NCBI GenBank assembly: GCA_023413135.1
Contig: JAEZQK010000056.1
Location: 61,637 to 125,636, forward strand
Reading direction: 5' to 3'
DNA length: 64,000 nt
Source: Bacillota bacterium
GTDB taxonomy: Bacteria; Bacillota; Clostridia; Christensenellales; Aristaeellaceae
Numbering within the stretch: the first letter of the stretch is position 1; every line of letters begins with the position of its first letter. Shown here piece by piece: positions 51,429 to 60,490 of this stretch. A program made the position numbers and the translations under genes. The notes beneath the pieces are model-generated. The model ran no database searches. It was not told where the DNA came from and saw nothing but the letters and a program-made list of their open reading frames with translations.

Positions 51429-52343
51429 TTGCGCACTTTCGTACTAAGGATGATTTTGCTGCTATTGATGCTGGTTACGGTTTTATTTGCTGTGCCATCG
51501 GGTGCGCTTCTCATGAATGCCTATGCTATGGAACTGAGCGGGGAAGGGATGGTGCCCCTTCCAATCGACAATACGCCGGGCTATATTCCCAACAAAGACT
51601 GCTACTTAAGTGACGGTACGGGCTATGAAGATGCCACCCTTCAGGTGCATATCGAAACCGTCCGTGCCTATGAAACCACGATACAGGTGATCCGGGTCAA
51701 AATTGCAGATCCTTCCCAGATTCGCACAGCCATGTCCGCGCAATACGGCCACACTTCTACCAATGCAGGAGCCGCTATCGCCAAAAGAAACAATGCCGTA
51801 CTGGCTGTCAACGGTGATTTTTTCACCTTTCATAACCGGGGTTATCTTGTCCGCCAGGGAAAACTATACCGAAACCGGCCTGACGGCAGTTTCGATACTT
51901 TGATTATTGACGACCATGGCGATTTTCATATCATTCCAAAGGCGACCGGCGAAGCACTGGCAGCCTTTCAGGGTGTAATGGTCAATACATTTAACTTTGG
52001 CCCCGGCTTGGTGATAGACGGAAAAATGACGGAAAGTTTTGAAGAAAATGACTCTACCGTGCCCAACAAAAGAACACAGCGGATTTGTATCGGCCAAACC
52101 GGCCCTCTATCCTACACTTGCATCGCTACGGAGGGACCGGAAAACAAGGGATCACAAGGCCTGTTATTAACGGAGATTGCCCAGTTAGCCTCTGATTATG
52201 GATGCGTGAACGCGTATAACCTGGATGGGGGAAGCTCCTCCACCGTGGTGCTGAACAACAAAAAGATCAATGCGCTAAGCACGGGAAAGACAAGGTCCAT
52301 CTGCGATATCCTCTATTTTACCACAGCCATACCGGCCCAATAG
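51429..52343 (+). CDS. Secreted NAGPA-domain protein (phosphodiester glycosidase family)
   Basis: 304 residues from TTG 51429, with GGGGGG 7 bases upstream. A hydrophobic N terminus (about 7-30, LRMILLLLMLVTVLFAVPSG) is a signal peptide or anchor. The NAGPA domain (about 80-300) shows NAVLAVNGDFFTFHNRG, QGVMVNTFNFGPGLV, and the signature YNLDGGSSSTVVLN. Bacterial relatives are thought to remove sugar-phosphodiester groups from cell-surface glycans; exact function is unproven. The Lgt-like gene follows after 12 bases. Confidence 0.87.
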   Translation: MRTFVLRMILLLLMLVTVLFAVPSGALLMNAYAMELSGEGMVPLPIDNTPGYIPNKDCYLSDGTGYEDATLQVHIETVRAYETTIQVIRVKIADPSQIRTAMSAQYGHTSTNAGAAIAKRNNAVLAVNGDFFTFHNRGYLVRQGKLYRNRPDGSFDTLIIDDHGDFHIIPKATGEALAAFQGVMVNTFNFGPGLVIDGKMTESFEENDSTVPNKRTQRICIGQTGPLSYTCIATEGPENKGSQGLLLTEIAQLASDYGCVNAYNLDGGSSSTVVLNNKKINALSTGKTRSICDILYFTTAIPAQ

Positions 52344-52355
52344 GAGGGATTGTTT

Positions 52356-53336
52356 ATGATGGAGCAACTCCCTGTTGGATGGCTTTTGGGTGTGCCCATC
52401 TATGGTTACAGCATTTTTCTATGCCTTTCCATCGTTGCCGGTCTGGGCTTGACGGCGCTTTGTCAGCAAAAGCGCCATTTGCCCAAAGATACCGCCTTAA
52501 GGTATGGCTTGTGGGCGATTCCTTTGGCAGTGACAGGCGCCCGGCTTTTTTATTGCCTTGTCCGCCTGGATTATGTTTTTTTTGAGCAGGAATGGTCTTT
52601 CATTTTCTCCCTTTGGAAGGGCGGATTTGCGTTATATGGCGCCTTATTGGGCTGCCTTTTGGCTGCGTTTATCTTCTCGAGAGCAGCCAAGGTAAAAGCG
52701 GGCGATGTGCTGGACTGCATAGCGCCCGGTGCGGCCTTGGTAATTGCGGGGGCTCGCTTTGCGGAATCCGCAACAACCCAGGGAGTAGGCAGGCTTGTGG
52801 AAGCGGAAGCGTTACAGTGCTTTCCCTTTGCAGTTCAAAACGTATATGGCGAATGGGTCATGCCTGTGTTCTTCTATGAAGGCATAGTGGCCCTTGCAAT
52901 ATGCTTCACGGTATACAGGCATTTAAAACGTAAAAATGAAAAAGCCGGCAATACCGCGCTTTTGTTCCTGCTGTTTTTTGGCGCATCACAGGTGCTTTTG
53001 GAGAGCATGCGGGAGGACGATTTTTTGCGCTGGGGCTTTGTAAAGGTTTCTCAGCTGATGAGCATGGGGCTTGTTGTGATCATTGCGGCGATTTTCGGCG
53101 TACGCATTATGGCCCAAAAGAAAAGGATGCCACTTGCTGCGTCCGGATTTTTCCTGCTGGCTGCGGGGGTAGGATCATGCGTTCTTATTGAATTCGCCCT
53201 GGACAAGTCTCCTATTCCAAACCTGTATCTGTACATTGCCATGATGGCAATACTTATCCTCATGACAGGAATCGTTCTGGCTTACTGGAAGGCGGGAAGG
53301 GAAATGCCCATAAAGATTGTCAGGGAGCTTGACTAG
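52356..53336 (+). CDS. Divergent prolipoprotein diacylglyceryl transferase-like membrane protein
   Basis: 326 residues, about seven or more membrane helices, start ATG 52356 after AGGAGGG. N-terminal IYGYSIFLCLSIVAGLGL and WKGGFALYGALLGCLLAAF match Lgt, and the C-terminal part has LLFLLFFGASQVLLESMRED. Where Lgt has the catalytic GRxGNFxNxE block, this protein reads GARFAESATTQGVGRLVEAE: Arg is kept, the Gly-Asn pair is Ala-Glu. The length past the last Lgt helix (extra helices about 245-315) is also unusual. A true Lgt may lie elsewhere; this one may act on another acceptor or be inactive. Confidence 0.78.
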   Translation: MMEQLPVGWLLGVPIYGYSIFLCLSIVAGLGLTALCQQKRHLPKDTALRYGLWAIPLAVTGARLFYCLVRLDYVFFEQEWSFIFSLWKGGFALYGALLGCLLAAFIFSRAAKVKAGDVLDCIAPGAALVIAGARFAESATTQGVGRLVEAEALQCFPFAVQNVYGEWVMPVFFYEGIVALAICFTVYRHLKRKNEKAGNTALLFLLFFGASQVLLESMREDDFLRWGFVKVSQLMSMGLVVIIAAIFGVRIMAQKKRMPLAASGFFLLAAGVGSCVLIEFALDKSPIPNLYLYIAMMAILILMTGIVLAYWKAGREMPIKIVRELD

Positions 53337-54075
53337 CATCCATTATGGACAATTGGAAGGGATCATCCTTGATCCCTGTTCCCGAAAGGATTTCCATCTG
53401 CCGAAGGTCTACAATGCAGGATATGCGCAGCCCGACGTCTTTCCTGGTATAACCGGCATAACTTAGATGGCCGTCGTAGCCCACCAGCTGCACCTGATGA
53501 CCCTGCGGGTCCCGGACGGTGCTCGTCCAATAGCCGCTGGTTCCAATTTTGTCCTGATAAACGCCTTGTTCCAGCGCATACTGCGTCGGCTTGCATTGGC
53601 GTCTTTTTTGAATGCCGTAAACGGAAGCCGTAAAGCCATATTCTGGCTTTAAATATTCGGCGCGGGATAGAAAAAAGACCTGTCCCCGGGGCGTTTGTAT
53701 AACCGCCTGCTGCTCCGAAATGGTAAATAGTATGTCACGCATGGTCGTATTCATCCAGGGAAACAAATCGCTTTCCTCAAACGTGCTGATCTTGCGGTAG
53801 GAATGCTCGGCAATGACTGCGGGATCGGATTCGAAGATGACCTGCTTGGCATCCAAAACGTATTCGGATATAAGCAGTGCCTGATCGTTTTCACATTCAA
53901 GCACCCGCCACATCACCGGAAGGATCGTTCCATCCCGCTGTTGAGGATATTGGCCGAAGTTTATATATTCGTATTTCCGTGCGTGCTTCCAGCCATGCAA
54001 GGTAGCTTCACCCAAAGCTTCTCGCCCTTGGAAAAGGCACGCTGCCAGAAGAAGAACCAAAACAGCTCGCCGCAT
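53320..54075 (-). CDS. Secreted DUF6273-type protein
   Basis: 251 residues. Signal peptide at about 1-22 (VLVLLLAACLFQGREALG), with a Cys in the core but no proper lipobox. The body has the DUF6273 pattern: YEYINFGQYPQ, MWRVLECEND, LLISEYVLDAK, then TMRDILFTISEQQ, FFLSRAEYL, GYWTSTVRDPQG and VGLRISCIVDL, a fold related to formylglycine-enzyme-like lectin domains. Function unknown. Its last 17 bases overlap the 3' end of the convergent Lgt-like gene. Confidence 0.8.
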   Translation of the reverse strand: MRRAVLVLLLAACLFQGREALGEATLHGWKHARKYEYINFGQYPQQRDGTILPVMWRVLECENDQALLISEYVLDAKQVIFESDPAVIAEHSYRKISTFEESDLFPWMNTTMRDILFTISEQQAVIQTPRGQVFFLSRAEYLKPEYGFTASVYGIQKRRQCKPTQYALEQGVYQDKIGTSGYWTSTVRDPQGHQVQLVGYDGHLSYAGYTRKDVGLRISCIVDLRQMEILSGTGIKDDPFQLSIMDASQAP

Positions 54076-54119
54076 GGTATCTTATGCTCCTTCCGCTAAA
54101 TCGGCAAAGTTACTTACCC

Positions 54120-54148
54120 ATTATATGCATCGCATATATTGCTGTCAA
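54120..54148 (-). promoter_or_regulatory. Promoter of the DUF6273 gene
   Basis: On the minus strand TTGACA (54148-54143), a 17-bp spacer, TATAAT (54125-54120): a full consensus match. Confidence 0.85.
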
Positions 54149-54195
54149 TCTTTGCTATCCACCCGGTACCACCATTGACGGTATGCAACTTATCA

Positions 54196-54224
54196 TTGAT
54201 TTTTGGGCATATCCGCTGTATGAT
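54196..54224 (+). promoter_or_regulatory. Promoter of the TIGR00300-like gene
   Basis: TTGATT (54196-54201), a 17-bp spacer, TATGAT (54219-54224). Confidence 0.65.
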
Positions 54225-54267
54225 TGAAAAAGTATACGGCCCCAATGGAACGTAAGGAAGTGCCTTT

Positions 54268-55365
54268 ATGCATTTTTCAATGCCTGTTTACCATGCGCCT
54301 GATTTTTCTGCCGACCGCTTTGTACATGCTCCCGATGCAGCTTTTAAGCCTGCGCCCATGGACGGCGTTGCGCCTGATAACTATCATGCAACCACCATCT
54401 TTCCGGAATACTTCAAGGTAGGCGGTAAGTGGCTGCTGGCCGAGCACTCCCGTATGGACTGCGTGGCCGTGCTGGAGCCGGAAGGGCAGATTGCCATCCG
54501 GGAATTCCGCCGCTTAAAGGCTGGGGATATGGTGGTGGTGGGACGCACGGAAAACGGCAGCGAGGGAGTTTTTGTACATTCGGATGGCTTTAGCCGGGAA
54601 GGGGATGGTGCAGAATCCTTTGCTTTCCGTACAAGCCGCTCCCGGGAAACTTCCTATTCCAGGGATTATGACCTGCTGTATCAGCGCCTTGCATACGAGC
54701 GGGAGCACGGCTATATTCTTTGGGTGCTGGGGCCCGCCTGCTCCTTTGACTCGGATGCACGAAACGCCATGGCGACACTTGCCCTGCAGGGGTATGTCCA
54801 CGGCCTGCTGGCGGGCAACGCGCTGGCCACCCATGATCTGGAGGGCGGGCTTTTCCGCACTGCGCTGGGCCAGGATATCTATACCCAGGAATCCATGGTG
54901 AACGGACACTATCATCATATCGACGTCATCAACAAGGTGCGCCGCTGCGGTTCCATTCCCAAATTCATTGAGGAATACAATATCCAGGATGGCATCATAC
55001 ACGCTTGTGTGAAAAAAGATATTCCTTTCGTGCTCACCGGCTCCATTCGGGATGATGGGCCGCTGCCGGAAGTGGTGGCCGATGTGTACAGCGGGCAAAA
55101 CGATATGCGCGCCTTAGTGACAAAGGCTACCACCGTCATCTGTATGGCCACCCAGCTGCATACCATTGCCACAGGAAACATTACGCCCTCCTTTTGTGTA
55201 AAGGAAGGCGTAATTCGGCCCGTTTTCTTTTATACGGTGGATATATCGGAATTTGCCGTCAATAAGCTGCGTGACAGGGGGAGCTTGTCTGTGGTAAGCT
55301 TTATCGCCAACGCACAGGATTTTTTGGTGCATGTCATGCGGGGAATAGGGAAAGAGAACGAATAA
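54268..55365 (+). CDS. TIGR00300/ArgZ C-terminal-domain-like protein
   Basis: 365 residues. The C-terminal two thirds (about 145-360) read WVLGPACSFDSDARNAMATL, GLLAGNALATHDLEGGLF, QESMVNGHYHHIDVINKV, FVLTGSIRDDGPLPEV and VTKATTVICMATQLHTIATG, a pattern I associate with the LOR/SDH or ArgZ/AgrE ornithine cyclodeaminase C-terminal domain. The N-terminal 100 residues have a short beta-rich region and not the full amidinotransferase domain of ArgZ. An NAD-linked role in ornithine or arginine breakdown is possible. AAGGA lies before ATG 54268. Confidence 0.6.
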   Translation: MHFSMPVYHAPDFSADRFVHAPDAAFKPAPMDGVAPDNYHATTIFPEYFKVGGKWLLAEHSRMDCVAVLEPEGQIAIREFRRLKAGDMVVVGRTENGSEGVFVHSDGFSREGDGAESFAFRTSRSRETSYSRDYDLLYQRLAYEREHGYILWVLGPACSFDSDARNAMATLALQGYVHGLLAGNALATHDLEGGLFRTALGQDIYTQESMVNGHYHHIDVINKVRRCGSIPKFIEEYNIQDGIIHACVKKDIPFVLTGSIRDDGPLPEVVADVYSGQNDMRALVTKATTVICMATQLHTIATGNITPSFCVKEGVIRPVFFYTVDISEFAVNKLRDRGSLSVVSFIANAQDFLVHVMRGIGKENE

Positions 55366-55371
55366 TCTGCC

Positions 55372-55410
55372 AAGCTCTTCCTGAAGTTATTTACTCCTCA
55401 GGGAGAGCTT
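55372..55410. terminator. Bidirectional terminator overlapping the plsY 3' end
   Basis: AAGCTCTTCCTGA (55372-55384) pairs with TCAGGGAGAGCTT (55398-55410), one G-U-type mismatch, followed by GTTTT. It serves the convergent TIGR00300-like gene and plsY. Confidence 0.65.
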
Positions 55411-55992
55411 GTTTTCCGTACCCTTTAAAAGCCTGACGATGTTCGCCCGGTGCCTGAAAATGCACAGCGCGGCGATGATTACAGCCCATAAGCAAACGAG
55501 CCAGTTACCCCAGTTGAATATGATCACCAGCGCCGCAAACAGCGTCAGCATGGCCATGCTGCCAAGGGAAATATACTTCGTTAATGCCACCAGCGCAAAG
55601 AAAAACAGAAGGGCGATCAGGCCATAGAGGGGGAATACATACAGCATCACCGCCACGGAACTGGCAACGCCTTTACCACCTTTAAACTGGTGGTAAACAG
55701 GCCAGTTGTGGCCGATGATTCCCGCAAGGCCGCCTACCATAGCCCCATACTGGCCATACAGCAGGCTGCCGATGATCATGGCCAGCAGCACCTTCAAAAA
55801 ATCGCCTACAAAGGTGATGGCGGCGGGTTTTTTCCCAAGCACCCGCAACACATTGGTGGCCCCGGTGCTCTTGCTCCCTGTCTCCCTTAAATCCACGTGG
55901 GGGCTTTTCTTCGCTACGATCAGCCCGGTGGAAATGGACCCCAGCAAATATCCTGCAACAGCCGCAACCGTATAGGAAAGTATCTCACTCAT
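55387..55992 (-). CDS. plsY: Glycerol-3-phosphate acyltransferase
   Basis: Transfers acyl from acyl phosphate to glycerol 3-phosphate, the first step of phospholipid synthesis. 201 residues, about five membrane helices; conserved blocks GYLLGSISTGLIVAK, LRETGSKSTGATNVLRVLGK, GHNWPVYHQFKGGKGVASS. It starts within the der stop (ATGA overlap), the usual der-plsY pairing in Firmicutes. Confidence 0.95.
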   Translation of the reverse strand: MSEILSYTVAAVAGYLLGSISTGLIVAKKSPHVDLRETGSKSTGATNVLRVLGKKPAAITFVGDFLKVLLAMIIGSLLYGQYGAMVGGLAGIIGHNWPVYHQFKGGKGVASSVAVMLYVFPLYGLIALLFFFALVALTKYISLGSMAMLTLFAALVIIFNWGNWLVCLWAVIIAALCIFRHRANIVRLLKGTENKLSLRSK

Positions 55993-57329
55993 GACTGATT
56001 CTCCTTTTGCTTTTCCCGAAGTATGAAGCGCAGGGGCGTTCCCTCAAAACCGAATGTTTTGCGGAAATGGTTTTCCAGGTACCGCTGATAGGCAAAGTGC
56101 ATCAGCGTCTCATCATTGACAAACATCACAAAGGCGGGCGGGCAAACGGCCTGCTGTGTGGCGTAATAGATTTTCAGCCTGCGTCCCCCGGTGGAAGGCG
56201 GCTGCAAAGAGCCTTGCGCATCCGCCAAAACATCGTTGAGCAAACCCGTGGGCACCCGTTTGGAACATTGCGCCCATACCTTGTCCACCCACTCCAGCAC
56301 CGTATGCACCCGCTGGCCAGTGAGTGCCGAAAGGAACAGCACGGGGGCGTAATCCATGAATTTCAATGCTTCCAGCACTTCTTTGCGGTAGGTTTCCAGG
56401 GTGCCGGTATCCTTTTCCACCGCGTCCCATTTGTTGACTACGATGATGGCGCCCTTGCCTTCCTCATGCACCATGCCGGCAATCTTCGTATCCTGCTCCG
56501 TGACGCCGTCCTTGGCGTCGATCAAAATCAACGCCACGTCGCAGCGGCGGATGGCGGCAATGCTGCGCAGCACGCTGTAGCGCTCCAAGGTGTCGTCTTC
56601 AATAGAGCGCTTGCGGCGCATGCCGGCGGTATCGATGATGTTGTATTCCGTACCATCCTTGCCGGCAAAGCGGGTATCGATAGCATCCCTTGTAGTGCCG
56701 GGGATGTCGGAGACCATGGACCGTTCCTGATTTAAAAGCTTGTTCACCAGCGAACTTTTGCCCACATTCGGCCGGCCAACTACCGCCAGCTGCAGCACAT
56801 GCCCGGCTTCATCCTCTTCCTCGGGGTCCGGCGGGGGAAGCTTGTTTACGATCTCCTCCAGAAGGTCACCCAGACCAAGCATGTTGGTGCTGGAGATGCC
56901 GATAGGGTCGCCAAGACCCAGCGCGTAATACTCAAACCGCACGTCATCCATCCCGGCATAATCCAGCTTATTTACCACCAGCAAAAGGGGTTTTCGGGTC
57001 TTGCGAAGCAGCCTGGCCACCTCTTCGTCATCGGGCGTAAGCCCGACTCTGGCGTCCACAAAAAAGCAGATCACATCCGCCATGTCCATGGCTATTTGTG
57101 CCTGATGACGCATTTGGGAAAGCAGCACATCCTCGCTGTGGGGGTCGATGCCACCCGTATCAATAAGCGTGAACTTGCGGCCCATCCACTCCACGTCGGC
57201 ATAGATGCGATCCCGGGTCACACCGGGGACATCCTCTACAATGGAAATACGCTTTCCTGATATTCTGTTGAAAAAAGTGGACTTGCCAACATTGGGGCGG
57301 CCCACGATGGCGACCAGGGGTTTAGCCAT
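55989..57329 (-). CDS. der: Ribosome-associated GTPase Der (EngA)
   Basis: Double GTPase needed for 50S subunit assembly. 446 residues: two G domains with GRPNVGKSTFF and GRPNVGKSSLV (P-loops), DTGG and DTAG, NKLD and NKWD, then a KH-like C-terminal domain. The start is ATG 57329 (MAKPLVAIVG) with GGAGG upstream, overlapping the DUF512 gene by 8 bases; the longer frame adds 20 unlikely residues. Confidence 0.96.
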   Translation of the reverse strand: MAKPLVAIVGRPNVGKSTFFNRISGKRISIVEDVPGVTRDRIYADVEWMGRKFTLIDTGGIDPHSEDVLLSQMRHQAQIAMDMADVICFFVDARVGLTPDDEEVARLLRKTRKPLLLVVNKLDYAGMDDVRFEYYALGLGDPIGISSTNMLGLGDLLEEIVNKLPPPDPEEEDEAGHVLQLAVVGRPNVGKSSLVNKLLNQERSMVSDIPGTTRDAIDTRFAGKDGTEYNIIDTAGMRRKRSIEDDTLERYSVLRSIAAIRRCDVALILIDAKDGVTEQDTKIAGMVHEEGKGAIIVVNKWDAVEKDTGTLETYRKEVLEALKFMDYAPVLFLSALTGQRVHTVLEWVDKVWAQCSKRVPTGLLNDVLADAQGSLQPPSTGGRRLKIYYATQQAVCPPAFVMFVNDETLMHFAYQRYLENHFRKTFGFEGTPLRFILREKQKENQS

Positions 57330-58653
57330 TTGAATATTCCTCCGGATCGGTGATGATACCGTAAAGGGCGCGATAAAAGGCTTTCCCACTGTTGGGGATC
57401 ACATACAGCGGCGCGGGGAGGGCTTTTTCCACTTCTTCCAGGGAAAGGCCGTCCAGAAACAGGTCGCCCTCCGCCCGAAGCATAGTGGCACAGATCAGAA
57501 TCCGGTCTGTTTCCACTTTTTGAAGCTGCTTTACAAGGTCCTGCCCCGTAATCAGCCCGGTGACGGTGATGGTGTGGCCGAAGAAATCATTTCGGATGGG
57601 GCAGACATCCACTTCCACCTGCGGCGGACCATACTTGTCCGCCAGTCCGCTCAAGAACGGCGCCACAGATACGCCGCAAGCGATGGTGACGCGGCCAGGA
57701 AGATCGTCTGGAATGGCGATTGGTTCTTCCGCCGCCTGCTCCACATCGCTGATGAACAGCCGCAAAAGCCCGACGCCGTTTTCGATTTGAGGGAAATCCT
57801 CATACTCCGCTTCCGGAGGGAGGGGAAGGCCACTCAGGCAATACAGCTCGTCCGCCGGAAAAACGAAGGCAGTACCGTACCTTTTGAAAAACTGTTCCTG
57901 CAAAGGCTTGATCTTTGAAATCAGCTCGGCGGCCGTTTCCTTCGTATAGGGCGTAAGGGGGTAAAGTCCTTTCCGGTGGGAAGTCAGCCCCACGGGCACC
58001 AGAGCGGCGGAGCAGGCGGCAGGATAAAAGGAAAGCAGATCGTCCAGCGTTTTTTCAAGTACAGGCCCGTCGTTGATGCCGGGGCAGAGCACGATCTGGC
58101 AGTGGAATTGGATACCGGCATTTGATAGGCGCTTTAGGTGCTCCATGATCCTGTCCGCACCGGGGTTTTTCATCATCTGCCTGCGCACAGCGCCAGAGGT
58201 TGCGTGCACGGAGATATACAAAGGGCTGGCGTGGCGGCGGATAATCCTGTCCATCTCACTTTCCGAGATGTTTGTCAGGGTGATGTAGTTACCCATCATC
58301 AGCGAAAGCCGCCAGTCATCGTCCTTGACATAAAGCGTCTGGCGCAATGAAGCGGGCATCTGGTCGATAAAGCAAAATAAGCAGTGGTTCCGGCAGCTCC
58401 GCGGGCGGGAAAGCAGCGTGTCTTCCAATTGGATGCCCAGCGGTTCGTATTCATCCTTCTGGATGGTAAAAATGGCGCTTTCGCCATTCTTTTTTTCGAT
58501 GTCCAGGATCAAAAGGCTGTTGGTGGAAAGGGCCTGATAATCGATCTGGTCGATGATCTCCTCTCCATTGATCCTGCTCAGCCGGTCACCCGGCCGGATG
58601 CCGCTTACATACGCGGCGCTGCCCTTTTGAACGGCAGTGATGGTGTGCGGCAA
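57322..58653 (-). CDS. PDZ, radical-SAM-like and DUF512 protein
   Basis: 443 residues from TTG 58653 (AAAGGAGG upstream). PDZ domain (about 1-65, GSAAYVSGIRPGDRLSRING), a radical SAM-like core with cysteines CRNHCLFCF (CxxxCxxC), SVHATSG and CPGIND, and the C-terminal DUF512 domain. It is regularly found next to der in Clostridia; the reaction is unknown. Confidence 0.9.
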   Translation of the reverse strand: MPHTITAVQKGSAAYVSGIRPGDRLSRINGEEIIDQIDYQALSTNSLLILDIEKKNGESAIFTIQKDEYEPLGIQLEDTLLSRPRSCRNHCLFCFIDQMPASLRQTLYVKDDDWRLSLMMGNYITLTNISESEMDRIIRRHASPLYISVHATSGAVRRQMMKNPGADRIMEHLKRLSNAGIQFHCQIVLCPGINDGPVLEKTLDDLLSFYPAACSAALVPVGLTSHRKGLYPLTPYTKETAAELISKIKPLQEQFFKRYGTAFVFPADELYCLSGLPLPPEAEYEDFPQIENGVGLLRLFISDVEQAAEEPIAIPDDLPGRVTIACGVSVAPFLSGLADKYGPPQVEVDVCPIRNDFFGHTITVTGLITGQDLVKQLQKVETDRILICATMLRAEGDLFLDGLSLEEVEKALPAPLYVIPNSGKAFYRALYGIITDPEEYSNG

Positions 58654-58701
58654 CGCACAATCCTCCTTTTATTTGCATGCAGGCATATAAATGCAGGATA
58701 C

Positions 58702-58730
58702 ATTATCGGCCATTCCCAGGGAAATGTCAA
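58702..58730 (-). promoter_or_regulatory. Promoter of the DUF512-der-plsY operon
   Basis: On the minus strand TTGACA (58730-58725), a 17-bp spacer, GATAAT (58707-58702). Confidence 0.75.
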
Positions 58731-58758
58731 GCAAGGGTAAAATCGCATACACACAACA

Positions 58759-58801
58759 TTCACATTACCTTCATTTTCCCACAACATGTCGGCATTATAC
58801 T
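58759..58801 (+). promoter_or_regulatory. Candidate activator-dependent promoter of the MacAB-like operon
   Basis: A -10 TATACT (58796-58801) has no good -35. In its place, TTCA repeats with an 11-bp period (58759 and 58770) resemble direct-repeat sites of OmpR-family regulators. Confidence 0.35.
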
Positions 58802-58840
58802 GCAACTGTTTCCATTTCATCCACATGCAAGGAGGTTCCC

Positions 58841-60478
58841 ATGAAGAAGGTCTTGAAAACCATTCTGAAAGTGCTTGTGCTTTGCGCCGTCCTCGGCGGT
58901 CTGGGCTATGGGGGATACCGGTTTTACATGAGCAGGCAGGTTGCGGCAGCTTCAAATGAAGCGGGGACCTCCTATGTCAAGATGCAGATCGGCACCGGCA
59001 GCCTGGAAAAAACGGTAACGGGCACGGGTACGCTCAGCATATCCAAAACGCAGGATGTGACTGCCCGCTTTCCCGTTATCGTCACAAATGTGCGAGTATC
59101 CGCCGGGGAGGCGGTGAAGGCAGGCGATCCCCTGATTAATGTGGACAAAAATGCCTTGAGCACAGCCATTGCTACGCTGGAAACCGATCTCACCACTGCG
59201 GAGGATTCGCTGGCGCAGTTGGTTCGCTCCCACGAAGACGATACAACGCTGACCACCTACGCAGCGGGACGGGTGAAAGCCATCTATGGATCGGTGGGGG
59301 ATCTTGCGCAGGATGTAATGGAGAAAAACGGCGCCCTAATGCTTTTGTCCATGGATGGGAAAATGGAAGTCTCCATCACAACGTCTGATTTGAGTGTCGG
59401 CCAGACCGTGACGGTGATGGATGGCCAGACAAAATACAACGGCACCGTGGAAAGTATTGAGGACGGGGCGGCCACTATCACCTTCAGCGACTCAAAAACG
59501 CTGGATGGGGCAAGCGTCCAGGTGGTGCAAAACAGCGTGATCCTGGGCAGCGGCACGGCCAAGATTCATATGCCCTTCCTGTACACCACCACCGCCCAGG
59601 GGCGGATCTCAAAGATATATCCAAATGTCAATTCCAGCGTGGGTAGGAGATCCTCCCTGTTTTACCTGACCCAGGTTCCTGTTTCAGAGGAATATGCCAC
59701 ATTGGTGAATCAGCGGGACGACATCCTTCAAAAGCTGAAGGAAGCCAAGGCGGTGCTTGCATCTGGCGCCATTGGTTCGCCCATCGACGGTATCGTTTCC
59801 ACCGTGACAACCGCTTCCATCACGGAGGTGGTGGCAAACACCGCTCTGTCCACGCTATACGAGGGCAACGCCATGCAGATGGTGGTCAACGTGGATGAAC
59901 TGGATATCATCAACGTTCAGGTGGGCCAGGAAGTGACCGTCGAAATGGACGCCATCACCGAAAAGACATATGATGCCACTGTCGCCTACATATCTCAAAT
60001 CGGCACAAGCTCCAGTGGCGTGACCACCTACAGCGTCACCTTGGATGTTCAGGGCGACGATCAATTGAAGATCGGCATGAACGGCACCGCCACCATAAAA
60101 GTGGGCGAGGCCCAGGGCGTTGTATTGGTGCCTATTGCGGCGCTGAACACATCCAGAAACGGGCAGTATGTGTGGCTGTATAATGAGTCAACAGCCAATG
60201 GGACGCAGGAACCAGGTGTCAGGACTTTTGTGGAGACCGGGCTTTCCAGTGAAACGTATGCAGAGGTCAAGTCCGGCCTGAATGAGGGGGATTATGTACT
60301 TGTTACCCGTAGCGCCGCCTCCGATTCGTTTGGCGGGATGATGTTTGTGGGCATGGGCGAGATGCCTCAGATGCCTGCCGGCCAGGATGGTCAAACTCGT
60401 ACCTTCCCCGGCGGCGGCAACTGGGACGGCGGGGGAACGCGCAACTTCACGGGGGGCGGCCAGCGGCCCGGGAACTAG
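58841..60478 (+). CDS. Membrane fusion protein of a MacAB-like efflux system
   Basis: 545 residues from ATG 58841 (AAGGAGG, 5 bases). One N-terminal membrane anchor (about 9-30), then a HlyD-type biotinyl-lipoyl/barrel-sandwich part (VKMQIGTGSLEKTVTGTGTL), a coiled-coil-like stretch (about 110-130 and 290-310), beta-barrel (NVQVGQEVTVEMDAI), and a Gly-rich tail (FPGGGNWDGGG). In Gram-positives it links the ABC permease to the envelope. First of three co-transcribed genes. Confidence 0.9.
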   Translation: MKKVLKTILKVLVLCAVLGGLGYGGYRFYMSRQVAAASNEAGTSYVKMQIGTGSLEKTVTGTGTLSISKTQDVTARFPVIVTNVRVSAGEAVKAGDPLINVDKNALSTAIATLETDLTTAEDSLAQLVRSHEDDTTLTTYAAGRVKAIYGSVGDLAQDVMEKNGALMLLSMDGKMEVSITTSDLSVGQTVTVMDGQTKYNGTVESIEDGAATITFSDSKTLDGASVQVVQNSVILGSGTAKIHMPFLYTTTAQGRISKIYPNVNSSVGRRSSLFYLTQVPVSEEYATLVNQRDDILQKLKEAKAVLASGAIGSPIDGIVSTVTTASITEVVANTALSTLYEGNAMQMVVNVDELDIINVQVGQEVTVEMDAITEKTYDATVAYISQIGTSSSGVTTYSVTLDVQGDDQLKIGMNGTATIKVGEAQGVVLVPIAALNTSRNGQYVWLYNESTANGTQEPGVRTFVETGLSSETYAEVKSGLNEGDYVLVTRSAASDSFGGMMFVGMGEMPQMPAGQDGQTRTFPGGGNWDGGGTRNFTGGGQRPGN

Positions 60479-60490
60479 GAGGGCAAAATC

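Noticed and set aside
58691..58840. 50-residue N-terminal extension of the membrane fusion protein
   Set aside because: Covers the divergent promoter; ATG 58841 has AAGGAGG and begins at the anchor helix.
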